From contig NC_135019.1 in assembly GCF_051020955.1 (NCBI RefSeq), positions 24,185,375 through 24,249,374 of the forward strand: 64,000 bases of DNA, given 5' to 3'. Below are positions 59,501 through 64,000 of this stretch, one piece after another. How positions within the stretch are numbered: the stretch's first letter is position 1; the number at the start of each line of letters is the position of its first letter. The position numbers and the translations under genes were made by a program. The notes beneath the pieces are model-generated. The model worked only from the letters and a program-made list of their open reading frames with translations. It made no database searches and was not told the origin of the DNA. This stretch comes from Megalopta genalis (Eukaryota; Arthropoda; Insecta; Hymenoptera; Halictidae).

Positions 59501-60030
59501 TTATTTTGTTATTACTTTTGTAGTTGATCACTGAAAGTAATCATGCTAATCGTAATCATTAAACAAGTAATCGTTATTGGGATTAAGCATGACACGGATC
59601 TGGTAATACGTAATCATTAATCAGTAATTTGTAATTGCGGAGACGAATGATTAATTTATTTATTTCCATCACTTGCTATTGCGTCCGGATGTGGGTCCTA
59701 AATAATGAAGTCTTCCACTGTTAGTCATGAAATATATGCAGATTTTCTAAAAACCATTCAGGATTATTATTAAATACCGTAATACCAAATTCCGTTAACC
59801 ATAAAAAAAGTAATCATTACTTTGTTAATTACTGTGTTAAGCATGTCCAACGATTACATTTGCTTCTATTATTTAAGTTATTCATTAATCACGATTGCTT
59901 TATTACCTATGTTATTAATTAATCCGGGTTATTTGATTATTGAACTACTTACTTAATGACTTAGTAATCGTAATCATTAATCATCAACATGATTCCACGT
60001 TAGTTGTAATCGTTAATCATTAATCAGATT
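59501..60030. repeat. Stretch rich in TAATCATTAATC-type words
   Basis: CGTAATCATTAA and close variants occur near 59550, 59610, 59809, 59970 and 60006, with many TAATCG, GTTATT and AGTAAT words between. It may be a degenerate repeat. The TAAT cores also resemble homeodomain binding sites, which alone means little in AT-rich DNA. Confidence 0.6.
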
Positions 60031-60403
60031 TCTCTTTATCCAATTCTACCATAGATCAATCACATTGTTCGAACGGAGCCACGCGTTTTTGAAAACACAT
60101 TCATTTGTATGAATTAGTATTTAAAAACTTGTCTGCAAATTTCGAGCACCGGTTTTAATTTGCACAGTATAAATATTCTTATTTGAATATCTAGTTCCTC
60201 ACAAGTAATTTCAGTCTCCGTTTGTTTCGTTAAGGATTATACAAGAAAAATTATCGTGTCAAGAAGGAATATCTTAAAAAATGTATTTTAGAAACATATT
60301 GAAAACAATTGGTAAATAAAATTATAAATGGTTTTAGGCATACTTGGTTATATTTGTCAGAAAAAGTGTTAATTAAAAACATTATTGATTTGACTCGAAA
60401 TCT
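60031..60403. other. AT-rich spacer, nothing recognised
   Basis: No ORF or paired repeat apart from the hairpin that follows. Confidence 0.5.
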
Positions 60404-60597
60404 TTTCGTCGTGAAAGCAGTATACAGTATAATTTCTCGATTTATCTAATATTTCCGAAGCTACACAAATTTTAATAACGTGATAAATGAATAACGAAGA
60501 TAGATGTTATTCATTTATCACGTTATTAAAATTTGTGTAGCTTCGGAAATATTAGATAAATCGAGAAATTATACTGTATACTGCTTTCACGACGAAA
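60404..60597. repeat. Perfect 92-bp inverted repeat with 10-nt loop
   Basis: The left arm 60404-60495 and right arm 60506-60597 are exact reverse complements over 92 bases. The loop is GAAGATAGAT. Arms start TTTCGTCGTGAAAGCAG and end AAATGAATAAC. A transcript would fold into a fully paired stem. No open frame, transposase motif or target duplication is visible beside it. Confidence 0.98.
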
Positions 60598-63519
60598 TCA
60601 ATTGGTAACAACAATTAGGACACAACAAAGATGTGTCGAATTCGCAAAAACGTTTCGTGCACAGAAAGAATATTAAAACATATAAATAGATTAGAGTAGG
60701 TTAATCCGCTGGCAGTTCTACGTAAAGATTCACGGATTTGCTGATGTCATTAGTCTAAACTCAGTCCAGGTCATTTCATGACGAGATATTTGCAAGAATG
60801 AAGTCAACGTTCGCTAATAATAGAACAGTGGGCCACGGAGGCCTGCATGTCTTGTCTTAGATCATGATCAAGATATATAGGACACGTTCAGAGTTATGGC
60901 TATTGCTCCGAGGAATAGATGAAGACGAATATTCCTGCCGTGCACAAAACAATTGCAGTATCACCTTCGCCATTTTTAACGAATTTTACAGATACAGGGC
61001 ACAGGGTAGCCACTGAAAAACTGAAGGGTGTGAAAAAGTTATAACTTGTTCATTTTTAATCTTTTTTATTTTATATTCTTGTAGATTACAGATTATATCT
61101 TCGAGATTAAAATGGTTACGTTATGATGTTCAGTAACGAGTAAAACTCATTAAGTTTTTCCATTCCAGTGAAAAATCAATTACTATAACTCGAAACATTC
61201 GAGTCCAAAAAGTCCAACGTTTAGGACCTGAAAGCTTGCGTATGGTCATGGAAAATGTCGTGATAAATATCTATTAATTATAATAATAAAATAATAAAAC
61301 ATTTAAAAAGCATGTGTTTGTGAAAGTTATCTTTGTTTTACATCATTCAGCCATACAATGACCTTCCTAATTGTACGTTGAATATCACACATTTGTGATA
61401 AAAATTAGTATATAATATCTAAAACAATAGATAGATTTAACGAATCCCAGAGCACCGGTATATTTCCCTTAAAATTATTGATGAAGAAAAGTGACATTTA
61501 TTCGGCTCCTGCATCATGCAATTAAAGCAGAGTGTTTCACACAATGGTACGCAGTTGTCCTGTAATGTTTGCGGAACAATCAGCGTTAACTAAAAATTCA
61601 CATTTACACAGCATTAATACTTAAACATAACAAACTGCGATTGTGTTCGATGAACACCGAACACTCTGGCTACAGTTCAATGCTTGTTGCGGTCAGTTTT
61701 TCAAACGGAATGCTCTTGAACACTTAGGCGCGTAGGTGCCGCGCGATCTCAAACGTGTTGATTCAAGAGGCATAACAAACGATTTTAATTAAAAACGCCG
61801 GCGGAAGAAGTGGAGAGCATTATCGACGGTACGCGAACAATAACGGTTGCATAAATATTCAAATTAAAAGCGTAAAGCTGAAACGCCAGTGGCTTTGTAA
61901 CGAAAATAATGCGCTTTAACACGATTCGGAATTAACGGTCGAATTTATGAAAGAATAAAAGATTTCTGTAACACGAAAATCGCGATAAGAGTTGTTAATT
62001 ACGGTCATAAGGAACACAAAAGGGCTTTGTTTAGTTCGACGTTGTTCCCGATACAAGGTGGCTGGCGATTATTTGCACCTTTTGATCGGGTGAACGGTTT
62101 CAAACAGTAAATTCAAATCCTTTTTCCGATTCCGACCGAGCACAATGGAATAAAATAATACGCCGTTGAAAGAAGGAAAACTACTGCCACGTTCGCGTCT
62201 TTATTGTTTCAATTGCCAAGGACATAATTATATTGCCCTTGTTACCGTACCGATTCAACAATCTTTTCCATGGTCTAGGCGACAAGCAACTGTCTGACGT
62301 GGCAGAAGATGAAAAGACATCGCAATAATTATTCCGATGTTTCTCCAGTTGCATTATTGAAGCGTTTATTCCGCTTTGAGATGCGTCTGTTTCCTCCTGA
62401 TTGATGCCCCATTTTCAAATTAGTCTCTGAGAGGCTATTATTGTCGTTCTTTGTGACTGTACCGGCAAACACCATTTACATGGAATCGTTTCTCTTTACA
62501 TTCAAAGCCACTCGTACAGTTATTAAAATTTCTATCTCTCAGCTTTCTATAATCTGCCATTACGAAATTAATTCATGTACTATCGCTCTTTGCACTAATT
62601 TCGACTTGTGTACTGTATAGATTTGGAAATTAATCATACGATTGCAATACAAAATTAGTTGTGTGGAATATAGCGAATATACACTGCTATCTTAATTCAT
62701 TTAGAATTTACTGTTTCACAATTCTGTTATTCGTATCCTTCATTATACTTATGAATGCACAAGGGAAAACGAAGATAATTGAAATTTACATAAAATAAGT
62801 CTAAGTTTTTCTTCGTTAATTATATCCACTTGCGTCATTGAAAATATCTCTCACATTGATAAAAACATCCTGATGATAAGATTCTATATGTGTAATTGTT
62901 CAGGGTTTCAAATAGTTATATGACTTTTGAAAACTAATTTAATGCATCAAGAAACACCGTAACACGTCTGCACAAATGATACGAATCTGTTTATAAGAAC
63001 TTTAACATTAATACATCACCGAATGATTCCGAGAAACATTTATCACGAGCAGCACTGTTCTTGTGCCACTGTAATCTACTGTTAGCGTGTCAGCAAAGAG
63101 AAAACAGTTAATTTCCGTCGCAGGAGATTAAACTGTTAATTTTAACACACGGAGATCTGGGTTTAAGGCTAAGCCGAGTTTATTGGCGTTCGATTTTTCT
63201 CAAGCCCATTGGTATTAGCGTCTACATTGAAACATTGCGGCTCTACATTTAAATATTGGACTCGCTAAAGTTGTTTTAATGTTGATCCTCTCCAGTAGAT
63301 TGTTTCGCGTAATTAACAAATTCGATAAGTAACGTTTTTTAAATACTTGGGACGATTATACCGAACAAAACGATTCATTCATGTGTAAAACTGTTCGAAG
63401 AATAATGTACATTTGAATACGTTACCCATCAAGGGATTAACATTATTTTCGAAATCACACTGAGTTACCACTTCAGCGGGATTGTTATTAATCTTAAACA
63501 CAGAGTTGTACAAAAGTTT
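60598..63519. other. No gene seen; CpG-richer block at about 61690-62130
   Basis: No ORF of 60 codons or more was found here. AGTTATAACTTG near 61037 is loosely like the long-inverted-repeat MITE family but was not aligned further. Confidence 0.5.
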
Positions 63520-64000
63520 ATTCGGATGACGGATAAGAGAATAAGATTTTATTCGGCACTAACGAATAAATATACGGTCGAATACAAATTTATCTAGATA
63601 CAAATTTATTCGAATAAGCATTTATATTTGTGAGGATATCATTCGAATAAGAATTTATTCGTAGAGGAATTCATATGGAAAATAATCGATTTGAACAAAA
63701 ATGATAGAATATGAAGCGTCTTTTTATAGTTTGCTATTTTTTAGTTGATTGATCACTGACGCATAACTAAATAATTTTTCTATAGGTGCAGAGGAAGACA
63801 TTGGCAATTTTATAATTTTGTAAGTAGTTGAGATTAAACTGATCCGAAATTGATTCGTATAAGTAGATTCTTACGAAGTCAGGTGAAAGCAAAAACAGTC
63901 AAGAATTACTCGCATTACTGTTCGAATAATTTTGCAATCTCTATTCGGAAATAAATAGAATAATTTTTGATGAATAATGAATAACCATTTTTCGAATAAA
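63520..64000. repeat. Scattered TTCGAATAA / TTATTCGAA words at the window end
   Basis: AATTTATTCGAATAAG, ATTCGAATAAGAATTTATTCG, TTCGAATAATTTTG and a final TTTTTCGAATAAA recur in AT-rich DNA. TTATTCGAATAA is self-complementary. Probably a degenerate repeat that continues beyond the window. Confidence 0.5.

Overview
This 64 kb window reads as nuclear DNA of an insect, most likely a hymenopteran (bee, wasp or ant). The background is AT-rich and is broken every few kilobases by GC- and CpG-rich islands of 0.4-1 kb. There are many (CT)n, (GA)n, (CA)n and (TA)n microsatellites, and the decayed transposons belong to families typical of insects: mariner, Tc1, piggyBac, an RNase H-bearing non-LTR retrotransposon, and TA- or TTAA-flanked MITEs. 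There is no bacterial gene density, operon or ribosome-binding site. The lineage call is an inference from composition and element types.

I could not identify one complete, confidently functional protein-coding gene. The window looks intergenic, or like part of a very long intron. Four short pieces have exon-like reading frames but no recognised family: about 5383-5727 (GC-rich at codon position 3), 31616-31824 and 45908-46123 (AT-rich, each behind a plausible splice acceptor, the second followed by AATAAA), and a 51-codon ORF at 51846-52001. A 169-codon orphan ORF at 41119-41628 lies in a GC island and may be chance.

Left part (1-16 kb): a duplicated CT microsatellite; a 32-bp tandem repeat; two palindromic or hAT-like MITEs (1.4-2.1 kb); a mariner deletion derivative with both terminal repeats (4510-4931); and a nested complex at 6.1-8.7 kb in which a dead non-LTR element on the minus strand was hit by a mariner (7.5-8.62 kb) and by a 229-bp MITE (6664-6892). 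A 21-bp minisatellite with a 147-bp higher-order period (12 kb), a Tc1 transposase relic (13.4 kb) and a clean TTAA-flanked piggyBac-type MITE (15118-15356) follow.

Middle part (16-43 kb): mostly anonymous AT-rich DNA with GC islands, a 106-nt imperfect hairpin (22591-22696), a degenerate tandem repeat of about 170 bp (23 kb), several dispersed repeat copies, and the exon-like piece at 31.6 kb.

Right part (43-64 kb): three elements stacked at shared TTAA sites (43.3-43.6 kb); a family of long-inverted-repeat MITEs (38.5, 44.6, 48.0 and 58.3 kb); a second TTAA MITE (49661-49865); four tandem units of 140-180 bp (50 kb); a 40-bp sequence present three times in +/-/+ order with no differences (52.6-52.8 kb); a piggyBac transposase relic (53.8-54.5 kb); a mariner-type palindromic MITE (56311-56521); a TAATCATTAATC-rich stretch (59.5-60.0 kb); and a perfect 92-bp inverted repeat with a 10-nt loop (60404-60597). 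The perfect or near-perfect fold-backs are the most striking features, because everything around them is decayed.
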